DNA from: Arthrinium phaeospermum
Lineage: Eukaryota > Ascomycota > Sordariomycetes > Amphisphaeriales > Apiosporaceae
Length of the DNA stretch: 64,000 nucleotides
Assembly (NCBI GenBank): GCA_006503535.1
Contig: QYRS01000014.1
Location: forward strand, 310,001 to 374,000
Direction: 5' to 3'
In this document: in pieces, positions 9,552 to 21,700 of the stretch
How positions within the stretch are numbered: the first letter of the stretch is position 1
Layout of the letters: every line of letters starts with the position of its first letter
Notes under the pieces: generated by a model
Told to the model about the DNA's origin: nothing
The model's input: only the letters and a program-made list of their open reading frames with translations
Database searches by the model: none
Made by a program: the position numbers and the translations under genes

Positions 9552-12500
9552 ATGGGGCGTTCTAAGCCACATATGAAGGACATGAACAGCAGCATTAGTA
9601 AAGCTCGGGTTAAGTGCGCTCCCCAAGTCGGAGAAAATCTGTATGTGCCTGCAGACAAGCTGCAGGAAATCTTGACGAGTCCGCATGTCAAGGCCGTGTT
9701 ACGCGAACAGAACTTGCGACACACCAGTGACTTGACAGAATTCGTCATGTCTAGGGCCAGAACGATGTTCCTCGGACTGGTGTGGATAAAACAAGTGGAG
9801 GATCTCGCTGAGCTCCAAGCCGCCGGCGTGGATGATGCGTTTCTGCCTATAGGCCAACATGTCGGAGCCGAAAAGGTTTCGTCCCTTGACAAAACCACTT
9901 CGGCCCTTACCAACGAACCCATTCCAGTCCTAAGTGGCTGGGACCCCTCGGAGATCGACTCGTTTGTCAACTTTCACTGGAGTTTCCAGGTTCCAACTTT
10001 CTCACGTTACAAATTCCTCAAACTCAATCTCAACTGCCCACTTCCATTGCGTATCCCCACCCGCCATCACCACGCGATAACATACAGCGGAAGCTCTGCT
10101 GAGGTCCACCAGCTTGAGCTACTGGACAACTCCTGGCGAGGCCCGGGTGACAATCATGTGAGCTCCCTCGATTTCTATCGACTTTGAAAGTGCCGAACTG
10201 ACATGATCCAGCCCCGAGCCGAGCCCCAGCTTGTGGCCGTCAAGAAGTTCTTTCCGACCTTCAAAAAGTATTTCGGGATAGAGCAAGAGAACATGGGCAG
10301 AATCGCCCACTTGAGACCCAGGCATGACCACATCCTCCAGGCTCTTGGGGCATTTGAGAGAGGGTCGGAATGTCATGTGATTTTTCCCTGGGCAAAAGGC
10401 GGAAACCTCAACGAGTTCTGGCAGAAAACCAATGCCGTTCCTCAAGATGCGAGGTCGTCTGGGCATTTGGTGCTGTGGTGTTTGAAGCAGATGCTCGGCA
10501 TCGCCGATGCCCTGTTGGTCTTGCACAGGCAGGGGTACCGTCACGGCGACTTGAAGCCCGAGAACCTGCTCCACGTCAAGGAAGGTAGAGACTTGGGTCG
10601 CCTGGTGGTGGCCGACTTCGGCCTCGCCAAGCTCCATCTTATCAACACCATGAAGCGGGAAGATCCATCCACTAGCTGGCACGCCACCTTCAAATACGAA
10701 CCGCCCGACGTGCTCGAACACCGAGACAGTCCACGCTCGCGCCAGTTCGATGTCTGGTCTGCCGGATGCTGCTTTCTCGAGTTCGCCACCTGGCTTGGGG
10801 GCGGATGGAGCCGGCTCCAGGACTTCCGCAACTCGGAGGCCTTTGATAAGTTCTGGCAAAAGGAAGAGGGAAAGGATCCTAAGGTCCATCGGCGGGTGCA
10901 AAAAGAAATGTCCCACATACTCCGGTACGCAGGCACATCGGCCACCAAGGACATCGTGAAGCTGGTGCAAGACCGCCTCCTGAAGGTCAAGTTCTCGCAG
11001 GCCGCGAAGCTCGAAGATGAGCCGATAGACATGAACCTGCGCGCTACCTCGAAAGAGGCGAGGGACCGCCTGCAGAAAGTGCTCGATACCGCGAGCAGAG
11101 ACGAGTCCTACTGCGTTGGCAGGAGACTGCCCCCTCGTCGTGGCGCGGGACATAATCAAGTGGGCCAGCCCTCAATCCAACAAGAGACATACAGGGTAGA
11201 ACAGATTGCTGATCTCGTTGACAGTTGGCAAGTGTTTCCCGACAATGAGTTTGCCAGGGCGCTCTTCCGGAGGCCGGGCTGGGTCCCGCCAGCGCCATCG
11301 ACAATAGCCGTCACTGCAAAGTGCGGCAAGTGCAGCGGGATTGATTTTCTATCCCCACGGTCGGAGATCCATTTCGACCGAGACCATCTGAAACAAGAGT
11401 CGGGGAAGTGCAACATCTGCGCCGTCGTTATCGAAGCGCTGTCATATCTGGAGTGGACTGAGCAGCGCGGCACCATTTTCCGGGTCGGCTCGGATTTTAT
11501 GATCTCTTCTCGCAAGGGAAAAGAGTTCCTCGTCCTTTCAATCTATGTGGACCCTGGAACGCCTGCACCAAATGTAGACGAGATCGCGCAGGTCGGCTAC
11601 CCCGACCTGTCTCCTATGGGCAGCCCCCAGCAGTACGAAATGATCAGAGCGTGGCGGGACACTTGCGACAAAGACCACCATTGGTGCTATCCGTGGAAGG
11701 AAGCGGATGAGCTACCACCCATGCCAACAAGAGTCATCGATGTGGGAACCACAGCAGAGCCCGCCCTCCGCCTCGTCGAGACGGCAGAAAAACAGCTCAA
11801 GGCTAAGTACGTCGCCCTGAGCCACTGCTGGGGACAATTGACGGACGAGGAGAATTTTTGCACCACGAGCGACACGATAGAGTCCAACAAAGAGAACATC
11901 CTCTTCGGGCTGCTGCCGAAGAGCTTCCGGGATGCTGTCAGTGTCACCCGGGAACTCGGGGTCCAATACCTGTGGATCGACTCCATCTGCATCATCCAGG
12001 GAGACGAGAGAGACTGGGCAGTCGAGGCTCAGAAGATGGGCGACGTCTTCAGCTTAGCCTACTGCACCTTGGCCGCGAGCTCGGCCAAATCTTCTACCGA
12101 GGGCTTCCTGGACCCTGACGCCCCAGAGCCCAAAGTGCCCAGAATCTCCAGAAAGACGGCGGCCGTGACGACCCCTGACGGATCTCATTTATATCTCTGC
12201 CGCAGTATTGACAACTTCCGGGGTGACGTAGAGGACTCCGTGCTGGCGAGCAGAGGGTGGGTGTTCCAGGAGAGGGCCCTGTCCAGGAGGACGATCCATT
12301 TTACTTCCACGCAGCTTTACTGGGAGTGCGGACAAGGGGTGCATTGCGAGACGCTCACCAGGTTGGTAAAGTAAGTCATGTCTCCACAGTCCTTCTTGCA
12401 ACCCTATACTAACATGCCAACGCAGCACGAAAGCCAATCTCATGGGCGACGCCGAGTTTCCGAGATACGTGCTGGACTACTTCAAGGGCGGCCAGATCGT

Positions 12501-13194
12501 CCTGTTCCAGTACCTGTACCAGCTGTACTCGACCCGAAACTTCTCCCACGACTCGGACCGGGCCGTGGCCTTGCGCGGTCTGGAGGACCGGCTCGGAGAG
12601 ACGATTGGGACGGGGGCCGAGTTCGGCGTGATCGGCAAGTTTCCGCAGCGCAGCCTACTGTGGAAGCGGGCCAGCCCACGCCAGCAACTGTCGCGTATAG
12701 AGCAGCCGGCAGATACCCTTGTCCCGTCGTGGTCGTGGATGGCGTACACGGGCGCCATAGAGTACCTCGAGGTGCCCATGAAGAGCACGAACTGGAGCTT
12801 CGAGAATGTCACGATACCGCCGGAATGGAACGTCCGGCCGTCGGAGCGTCTTGGGCATAGAGTCGCCCGGATCGAGGCCGTTGCGTTCGGGCTGGACGTT
12901 GACATGATGTGGTGGAAGAAAGGCATCACCATGGATGGGGATGACAACGCCTCGCCCGACTTTGGTTTTCTTAAATGCGTCGTTGTTGGCGAAGAGCGGG
13001 ACTCGGACGGTACCGAGGACGAGACGGAAAAAGAACATGCGAGCAAGAGCGATCTGGACGGCAAGATCCAATACGTTTTGATTGTCAAGCCGCTTCCAGG
13101 TGGCGCTAAGGATCGGTATGAGCGTGTTGGGGTCGGAGGCTTGCCGGCTACGAAGATCCGGAAGGATGAGAAGATGGATATTGTGTTGGTGTAA
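9552..13194 (+). CDS. Kinase-HET fusion protein (about 1177 aa)
   Basis: Three exons: 9552-10157, 10212-12370 and 12426-13194, with introns of 54 and 55 nt (GTGAGC and GTAAGT donors; the second has a CTAAC branch site). ATG 9552 sits in a strong context (gtcgccATGG). Residues 1-135 carry the N-terminal module shared with the minus-strand kinase gene (motif WDPSEIDSF). The kinase domain follows: a weak Gly loop (GSSAEV), K213 in VAVK, HGDLKPEN (D315, N320), DFG at D337. Two CxxC pairs (CGKC about 574, CNIC about 603) precede the HET domain, which has YVALSHCWG at 736-744 and LWIDSICIIQ downstream. HET domains act in fungal incompatibility and cell death. The architecture suggests that kinase signalling controls a HET effector (inference). 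Extra 5' exons are possible. Confidence 0.87.
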
Positions 13195-13398
13195 GGGGGC
13201 TACCATTGGTGGAGATTTTGTTATTTGTTCGTCGTTATCTTCGTCATCTCATGGGTATTTGGGACAAGGGTGCGCAAACTTTGACTGCGAACGTATATTA
13301 CTATAGTTATCTCTCTTGTTTACCTTTCTACTATCAAGATCAATTATCCTTTCCTCAAGTCACTTCATGGTTAACAACTTACTTGAAACCCGAATTGT

Positions 13399-15150
13399 CT
13401 AAGCTACATTATACGGCACGTCAGCCAAAACTTTCACGTCACCCTTGGCTTTCTTATCTGGCCCAATCGTTTGCCAGACTATCTGATTCTGGCTGTTGTA
13501 CGCGAACACTTGCACATCACCCCCATCAGCCATAGGATTCGGCGGACCGATAAGCCCGCCGGGTATGAGCGTAGTGAACCCCTTATCGTCAGGCGACCAT
13601 TTCCGCGCCGCGGCGTCGTACGTCTTATACAGCAGCTCGCCAGTCGCCTCTCCCCAGGCAAAGACGTCGAGGCTGTTCGGTGCCGTGCTCACCGCATGGG
13701 GCTGACCCCGTATCTTCGTATTGCTGCTGAGGAGCGCCCAGTCAGACCAGTTGCCGTCCCCGAAGGCGAGGTGCCAGAGACCGCCATCGCCCCCGCGCGC
13801 GAAGACGTCGAGCCGTCCAGGCTCGCGCGACACCACGGTGGGCGGCACCGTGACGAACCCTCCCAGGTCTTCGTAGTCGGACCATCGGTCGGTGGCGTCT
13901 TGCTTGAAGGTGTGCATCAGGTGGTTATTCACGCGCGACACGGCGAAGACGTCATGGCGCGAATCGTTGCCTGACCAGGCTACCACGGCCGGGGCCCACT
14001 GGCCACAAGGTCAGTACACAAACTGGCATGGATAGGGTAAGGTATTACTTACTTGATGCAAATCCGGATTTTTGTTCCCGGTGATCCAGAACGAACCATG
14101 CCAGGTTTCCCCAGTGAATTGGAAATAATGAACATCAGCCCCTCCCGTGACGCTAGGGCTGATGAAAAAGACTTTTCCAATGTCCAGAGACCTTTCGTAA
14201 TTAACCAAAGCCGGGGCGCTCAAGAAGACATCTGGTGGCAGCGGCTCCCAGATATCCGGGTTGCTTAGCTTGCCCACGTCCGGCTGAGGAGCCCATGGTG
14301 TCCAGTGGTCTACGTTGTTGTCATGAAACTTGAAGATTCCGGCTTGGTCATTACCATTGTAAATGTGTATCTCAGTCCTGCTCCAGTATAAGTTGCGTGG
14401 TGGCTCGTAGGTCCTGCGTAGAGTGACACCGACCGATGGCCCGATCGCGGTGTCAACAGGACCCCCGACCAGGGACATGGTTCGACCCGGCGGTAGGAAG
14501 TCAGATTCGGAGACGGCATCAAAGGTCCGAGTCTTTCGGTAGACAGACTTAGTCGTGTTCTTGGTCAAGGCGAATACCTCGAGATGGGGATAGCCCCACG
14601 AGACAGCCGTGGGAGAAAGACCCGGGTTCACGCTCGAGGGACTTCCCGTCATGGGAGATGACGGATCCGATGGCACGGGTGCAGTGAATGGGCCCGATGG
14701 CACGAAAGTGGTATTGCTTCATTGCTTCGTTAGACCCCGCTTATAGCTCAAGCCCCTGAGTAGGCAGAGAGGTAACGCCCACCTTTGCTGTCTTTGAAGT
14801 GTCTCTTCTTCTTTGGGTTTTCTCACCCACGTGCCCACAACACTGCCCACGACAGCTGCCACGATGATGGTGAGAACAATGGCTATGATATATCTCCTCT
14901 TTATTTTCCTTGTCGTTCCTCGTTTTGCCACATTGATCGTATTGGCCCTGTTGTCATCGCTTTTAGCTTCGCCTTGGTGCAATGCAGGGTGAGCTGGGTA
15001 AAGGTTACTGTCGGCGCCCCGGGGCTGGACTTGAGGATCCGATCTCGGATAATGCTCGGACGGAACCACTTCGAGCCCATGATCGTATTGGTCCAGATGT
15101 TCGACGGCGTGGGCATTATTCGCGATGCCGAGGCCCGACCCGGACATCAT
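13399..15150 (-). CDS. Type II membrane protein with PLL-like beta-propeller (543 aa)
   Basis: Three exons: 15150-14783, 14716-14053 and 13998-13399. The introns are 66 nt (phase 2, GTGGGC donor, TCTAAC branch) and 54 nt (phase 0, GTAAGT donor). The start could be either of two consecutive ATGs (15150 or 15147). Residues 1-80 are hydrophilic and end in a basic cluster (RKIKRR). A single membrane span covers about 87-109, then a KPKEEE stalk. The rest is outside the cell or in the secretory lumen if the positive-inside rule holds. It contains repeated segments with DVFA..., W-S-D-W/Y and LGG-type turns (LDVFARGGDGGLWH is clear), the signature of the PLL/fucose-lectin-like propeller. The likely role is glycan binding at the surface. 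It is convergent with the kinase-HET gene, with about 200 bp between stops. Confidence 0.8.
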
Positions 15151-17031
15151 TTTCTCAGGAAAAGGATTACTGTGGTTGAAGATAACTAAGGAAATATCGG
15201 AGGGTTCAGTGTGTAAATTTGTAGAAAAGCGGAAAGTTAGAAGGTCGGTGGTAAAAGCAGCCTCAGGGGACTCTAGCCCCATCCAGGATGGTTCCTATCT
15301 ACCGGCTTCAGGGGCATATTGTGTGTCGTACGCTCTTGTATTGGAGGCTGCTTGTGAGCGTTCCTTCTTGTGACGAGTTCAGTACACAGTGTATATAGCC
15401 TCCACCTACCAGATACTTTGTCTGGTGTTACTGCGGCTGTGTGACTGTTACACCACCAAAATGGAAAGGACTGGAGGACGGGTTTTCCCTTCTGTGACTG
15501 ATTTTACCTTGTAAAGTCAAAGAGGCTAATAAGATGTTCATATGTGGAAATAAATGATTGTTATATAAGTCTTATTTTAACCACATCTCTTACTCCTTCC
15601 CAACAACGCACCGATTCTATGTATTCCAGTGCAGAGCAGAACTTGTGGCTGGGAATCCTCACTTTGACATCCCACTCATCCTAGTGGCATATTCGGTGTT
15701 TTGTCGCAATCCACGCCTTGCCGCCTCAAAATAGCTTTTCAACTACACCAGTGTCTCACCACAACTATCAACACCCTCTCAAAACAGCAACGCTATTTTT
15801 GCCGAATGAGTGCGGCTGGGTTGTCGGAACATTTCCGTATATACAGCGCCTCGGATCTTTGACCCCCACTCATGTCCAATTCGGCCCTTCTTTTCCGCCT
15901 CCAACCTGTCTTGGTAAGCGAGAGCTCGCATGCCTGCAATGCAAATTCGTTTATATAATACGTCGTGAATGATTCGGACCCCGTGGCCCCCTTGAATATA
16001 AATACAGAAGCAGAATATCTTACAGAGTCCTGGGTACAAGCAAGGCAGTAGCAAAGGACCTTCCCGCTTCTACACCAAGCACTGATGCAGACATAAATGC
16101 GTGACCGTCACACCATGCGTGCCCAAGTGGTCCCTCGGGCCCGAGTCCCCCTCGGTCCCGATCATGTCGGTAATAACCATAGCTGCATTGTCATTTTCCC
16201 GTACTATCCTTCAGTGAAACCTATACGACGTATAAGTATCGCCGTCCCCCCTTTTTTCCTTAGCTGTCCCAGCTTCGGAGGTAAGGGGGGACGCCCGCGT
16301 TTCATCACCCGGGCGCCCCCAGTTGTGACTTTCGTATAGCTTTCACGGGGCATTTTATCTGTTCTGGGCCACAGATAGACCATAGCTTCAAGAGTACATC
16401 ATTGATTGCAAGCCCCCATATTCTCGGACCCGTAAGCCCATTCGACCTGCCAAACACCGTGCCATAGGGCCTGGCGCTTGGATGTCCGCGATAGAGTTTT
16501 GAAGAACACGCGAGACTGCTTCGGGTACCGGGACGGCAGCGTCTGGTATATCGGAGCCTCGGTGGACCTCCCCGGGCAAGCTCAAGACCCCGACGATGAG
16601 CATTGTTTCCAACTGCTGCAAAACTGATGCCGATCGCTCCTCGCAAACAGCTGCGTGTCCAGCCAAGCACTGGGGTTGATCACGACGGTACGTGCAAACC
16701 ATCGGCTTCGGGACCTCACGCTGCTCTTCCTTCTCGTGACTGACACTGATTGGCGTCAAGATATGTACCCCGCCAGTTTCGTGACCACCCGGTTTGGGTT
16801 CAATTTCCTTGTACGGCAGCTAGAATCGCCGTTTTCGCGCCACGTCCATTGATAAGTGTACATAGAATGCCAAGCTACACCCATTGGAACACTCTGATAA
16901 GATAAGGCTCGGTGCCTGGGAGGCGCAGCATTTACACCGGTGTAAACCCTCCCTCCCCAAGCTCTTCTCGATCCGTCGTCCCGACTTCCCATCTCTTCTT
17001 CACTTTTTTCCTAGCCAGGCACTTCAGCAAG
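15151..17031. other. Intergenic region between lectin-like and ankyrin genes
   Basis: 1.9 kb of divergent intergenic sequence. The parts near both starts are promoter-like: CT-rich just before 17032 and AT-rich around 15500-15600. A minus-strand open frame at 16388-16759 has no ATG at its head and no recognisable domain and was not accepted. No repeat or RNA gene is seen. Confidence 0.4.
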
Positions 17032-18788
17032 ATGGAGCAGCCTGAAGCCAACCTCGTGACCGGCGACCCGCAAGCCGCAGGGTATGAGTTCCCGCCGTCG
17101 AACCCTCACGATGCCGACTTCTATCCCTTATTAAGACCCTATTTGAGAGGCGGAACTCGCCACTGTGACACAGATTACTTGGCGCAAATCCTCCAAATCT
17201 GGAGTACCCAGATCGATCCAAGACATACCATTCGGGTTGCCCTTTTCGAAGCCATATACCGAGGCGACGAGGTGGCGGTCCAAATGCTGCTCGACGCCGG
17301 CGCCAGTCCCAGCCGGAGAGAGTCGTCCGATCCTCAGTTCACACCCCCCAGGCGGCCTCGCAAGCGGGCCAGCTGGGGATGGCCCGGCGGTTTTGGGACC
17401 TAGTCGGACTCGAAGGGCGCGCCGGCGACGACCCGGCATGTGGGATCAGCTGTCTCGAAGTTGCGGCACGCAACGGACGGCCCGAGCTCGTCGCCTTCTT
17501 CCTCGACGTCTGGGATGGCTGGACGGCCGAGGAGCGCAGAAATTCGCTCACGTGTGCCGCGGCGCAGCGCTGGGACGTGTGCGTGGACGTGCTGCTGGAT
17601 CGGCTCGTGTACGAACAAGATGACCTGCAGGAGGCCTTGGAAATGGCCATACTCAAGAGGATGACCTTCGGCGAGGACGAAACGGGCTGCTTGAGAAGGA
17701 AGCAACTAGGCGACGTCACCCACGAGGAACTGGAGGCGGATGCCCGACGCCGCCAGCGCCGCGTCATCAGCCGCCTCGTCGACGCTGGGGCCGACCCAAA
17801 CGGCCCTGGTCTGTGGGCCAAAGAGGGGCGGTTGCTTCCCTCCGCGGCATCACAGGTCGACTACACAGCCTGCCTGGCCACTCTCTTGGAAAAAGGGGCC
17901 GATCCGCGGAAGTCGCAGGGCTCGACTGCTCTCCATTGCCTTCTCCGCAAGGGTCCGCCGAGCCGTAATCATTTCAACTTCCAGTTCCAAGATACGCCAC
18001 AGGACCGGATGGCCGCCACCCAGCTCCTCCTGGCCCACGGCTCCTCGCCCGACGCGGCCAACGAGGCCGGAGAGACGCCGCTGCACCTCGCCGCGCAGAA
18101 CGGCAGCCTGGAGCAGCTGCAGCTCTGCCTGGCCCACTCCCAGTCCGCCAACGCCGCCGTCCGCCAGCCCAACCACCGGGGCGAGTCGCCCCTCCACTAC
18201 GCCGCCGCCTCGGGCCGCGACGACGTCGTCGAGTACCTGCTGTCCCAAGGCGCGGCCGACGATATCGACCTGCCGAGCCGCAGCGGCTGGACGCCGCTGC
18301 TGTGCGCCCTGTCGCCGGGCCAGAGCAAGTCGGAGGCCATGGCCATCCGCGTCTGCGCCCGCCTGCTCGCGGGCGGCGCCAGCCCCCGCGTCGTCACGGC
18401 CGAGGGCTGGTCGGCCCTGCACGCCGTCGCGTCGTGGCGCGGCGGTCCCGCCACGCGGTACGGCGCACACCGCCACGACCCCGCGGCGCGGGAGCAGTTC
18501 GTCCGGTTCGCGCGCGAGCTGATCCGGCTCGGGGCGCCGCTGGATGCGGAGCCGGCGCTGCTGCGCGACCCGGCGGTTAATCTGGACACGGTGTGTGGCG
18601 TTTGGGGGGCTCGGATCCTGGAGGCCGCCGAGAGCAGGAGGAGCCGGCGAAGGCGCGGCGAGGTCGCCGCGGGGGGCGAGGTGTCCGATACGACGCCGCT
18701 GGCTTGGGCTATACGTACTGGGGCTATGGATCTGGTTCAGGTCATACTCGACTCCTTGGAGTCTGGAAGAGGAGATCATCCGAAGTAG
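17032..18788 (+). CDS. Ankyrin-repeat protein with one apparent frameshift (about 585 aa)
   Basis: ATG 17032 follows a CT-rich leader. The first frame codes about 105 residues, including an ankyrin-like helix pair (AIYRGDEVAVQMLLDAGASP). Coding then moves to another frame, open to TAG 18788. The switch occurs at the C6 run 17344-17349; one more C would join the frames smoothly into TPPQAASQAGQLGMARRFW. No intron with consistent phases explains it. Later residues carry clear ankyrin repeats (GETPLHLAAQNG, GESPLHYAAASG, GWTPLLCALS, GWSALHAVAS), followed by a basic cluster near the C-terminus. Ankyrin repeats mediate protein-protein binding; no enzymatic domain is present, so the partner is unknown. 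Either the assembly lost a base or the gene is recently inactivated; the long clean second frame favours the former. Confidence 0.78.
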
Positions 18789-21700
18789 CCATAGAGACTC
18801 GGATCAGCCTTTCGAACAATCCATATATTATCATGGCTAAAAATGGAAAATCCGTTCTCCCATTACTATGTTGACGCCGACAACGCGTGCGCAACTCTCT
18901 CAAACGAAATTGCTCTCCCAGGCAGGGGACTCTCTCGCCTCTTAACAAGTTACCGTTTCGTCTTGTTCCTGTGCCAGCAATGACAGGATAAGTAGACTTT
19001 AATGAAGTTGGCAATATGTCCGCGGCCGATATCAAAGTAAGTTGAGACATAACAAGACACGGGCCGGAGCGGGCCGGAGCCCCAAGCCCCGTTTCGGAAG
19101 GCGTTGGCGGTGATTCTTGCGGGCTGCTCCATGCGGGGCCGTTTTCCGATCCAACCGTGACTAACTACTGGGCAGAGAATCGGAGAGAGCAAATGTCCCA
19201 ACCGTCTGGCTGGCCCGGCAATGTCCAACCTCGCCGGAACAAAAGTCGGCGGTGGCCATGGTGTCAGAAGATATGCTGTTATTGACACCATATGCCTTTA
19301 GCCAGTAATAGAAAGTGTACTGCACCTTTGAGAGAACACTCAGTAGCCATTGCCACTTTCTCCGCTGGTACCATCAGGAACAGCTGCTGGGACGATTCGC
19401 CATGCTGATTACAATCCTTCAGTAACTTCTCCCTTTGACACCCAGACTGCGCCGATATCCGGACCGGACCTAGAGGATCCGGGATGCACTGCATAACTAC
19501 TCCGTACACGAGCAACTGCCGAGATAAGATAGTATATGTTTTAGCATGGTACCAACGCAAAGGCCAGTCATGTGCCGTGTAGATCACATCAGAAATACCA
19601 ATCAACCACCATTCTGCTGCCAAGAATTAGTACGACTCTTTAAGTATGCCGGATACCTCGGCGTATCAGCAACCTGAAGATCTCGTCCACGTACTTGTCT
19701 AAAAATATACAAGTGCCTTCTCTAGTGGCCCCCGAAGTTGGACAATCAACGTCGCCCTCGCTGTTGATCGGAGCTTAAACACACATAAGCACCATTCCCT
19801 CGGAAGGAAGCGGTGTGTCCATGTAGCAAGACGCAGCATAACATCTCAGCATCGGCTTCATTACCTTCCGATATGCAGCCCCATACCATTTATACTCACC
19901 GGCTACCATGGTTGTCTCGATCTTGGCCACACATTTAAGTTTGCATCCTTATGTTGAGTAGTAAGCCAGATAGGTCCCCGAGGTCACCGGTCGGCGTTGG
20001 CCAAGGGCCGACGTCGTATACAGATTAAGTATGTATGTAGGTAAGAGATAGTGTGAAATGCGGCCCTAAGGCAGGAGGAGCATGGGGAGATGATGCCTTT
20101 TGTTGCATCTCCGCGGGCGATATGCTTCAACAGTACGTGCGTCTGACGGTTACGGCAGGTAGATACTGACCGTTGGCTGCAAGGGGTTGTCGGCGCTCAG
20201 GCATAGCTTCCTACATGCATGCACTCGACAATATCACCAGGCCCGAGTCAGCCATAGTCGATAATGGCCAGTGCCAGGACGCGTGTCAGGCCCCGACTGC
20301 CTGTCGGGCAACGTCCGACTTGACGCTCTGGCAGAGGACAATGCTATGCTCGTTCGGGCGTTGCAGGATTGAGCCGCATATGTAACCCAGTCATCTTATG
20401 TGAGCAATAAAACGCGATAGTGCCGTCGTATATAAACGAGGGTGGTGTGGTAGGTCGCTCTATCTATCGTATGCTTAACGCCACAGACGTGCGGCTTTCC
20501 GATTCGGTCTGCAGGGGCATAAAAAGGTTGAATCAGCCCACCAGCGCAAGCTTGACGTGAGCGACGCTTTCCCAGTTCGCGTACCCCGATTCGGAGGCAG
20601 CGAGGCCTAGTGGAGTCCCTCTTCTTTATTCCTCTTGCCCACTCGCCTGCAGGGAGGGCTGAAGATCCTATGCGGGCGCGCATTCAGAGCGGATGACAGA
20701 GTTCACACTAGGTCTCGAGTGGGAAGTTGCCTTGCAGAATGCCAATTGCCAAGTCTGTGTCTAGCCTGTGTCTAGCAGTATACAGACCCCTGGACGGACA
20801 GAGACCCCTGGCGGCCTGAAGTGGAGAAGAGGTAATATTAGCACCATCAAGTCCTCTCCCCCCTCCCTAGTCCGTTCAGCAGCCACCCCTAGACTTTTCA
20901 ATACTTTTCCGCTTCCGTGAGACCGTTTCATCGTAAAATGTCGTGAAATTCGATACTGAATCGCCATTGCCGGCCGCGGAGACGCTGAACATGAAATGAA
21001 AAGGAGACCCCTCCTTTTAGAGTTTGCCACCCCTTTGGTATCAGGCTAGGACCCCAGGACCCCTAACGTTGGGCATCAAGTTTGAGATGTCCCGTCGCGG
21101 CAAAGATTGGGCATCAGCGATCATCAAACTAGGGGACCTCAGTGACAGTCTGCATTCTCCTCACGATAAGCTCTTGGTGACATTCGCCCCTAGCCCGGCT
21201 AGACCAGGGCCCCAACAAACTCTGTATGCCGTCCATCCTTGCAGGCAGAGCGACTAGCACCGTCAAGCCTCCTGTCAAAACCCGGTACCCTCGTGGCTTT
21301 GCCCGTATGATCTGCCGTGCGCTTCAGCTCTCCTGCAGGCGGCTGCATCGACTCCCTGTTGTTTCACGGGTGCAGTGCATGTTCTAGACCCGACGCTTAA
21401 AATGAATTCCGGGCCCTGGCTTTTTACAGTATCTGATTCGGACTTCCATTCTGGGGTAACCTGCAGGCTGATGCTAATATATTCCCAGATACATAGGATT
21501 ACTCGGCTGGACCTTCGTTGCACACCATCAATCAGGGTACATTAGCTCTTTTCGACGTGAAGATCATATCCCTATCTGGCAAGTGAGGTCAGTGTCTGCA
21601 GATGATGCAACCTCAAAAACCAGCCTGCCAGCTATGTAACGATATGTATGCCGCCACGGCAGTCACTGGTTGCCGCAGCACCCCAGCGTCTTGTGACTCG

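Noticed and set aside
10119..11159. 346-codon minus-strand frame
   Set aside because: It lies wholly inside the kinase-HET gene on the opposite strand and is a shadow of its codon bias; no domain is recognisable.
16388..16759. Minus-strand frame upstream of the ankyrin gene
   Set aside because: No ATG at its head, no splice partners, no recognisable domain, and it lies in a promoter region.
17850..18779. 309-codon minus-strand frame and a 260-codon plus-strand frame in the same place
   Set aside because: Shadows of the GC-rich ankyrin exon; composed of Arg/Ala/Pro-rich sequence typical of out-of-frame reading.
19279..19623. Minus-strand frame of 114 codons
   Set aside because: Starts at a TTG, codon third positions are not C/G-biased, and no homologous motif is recognised.
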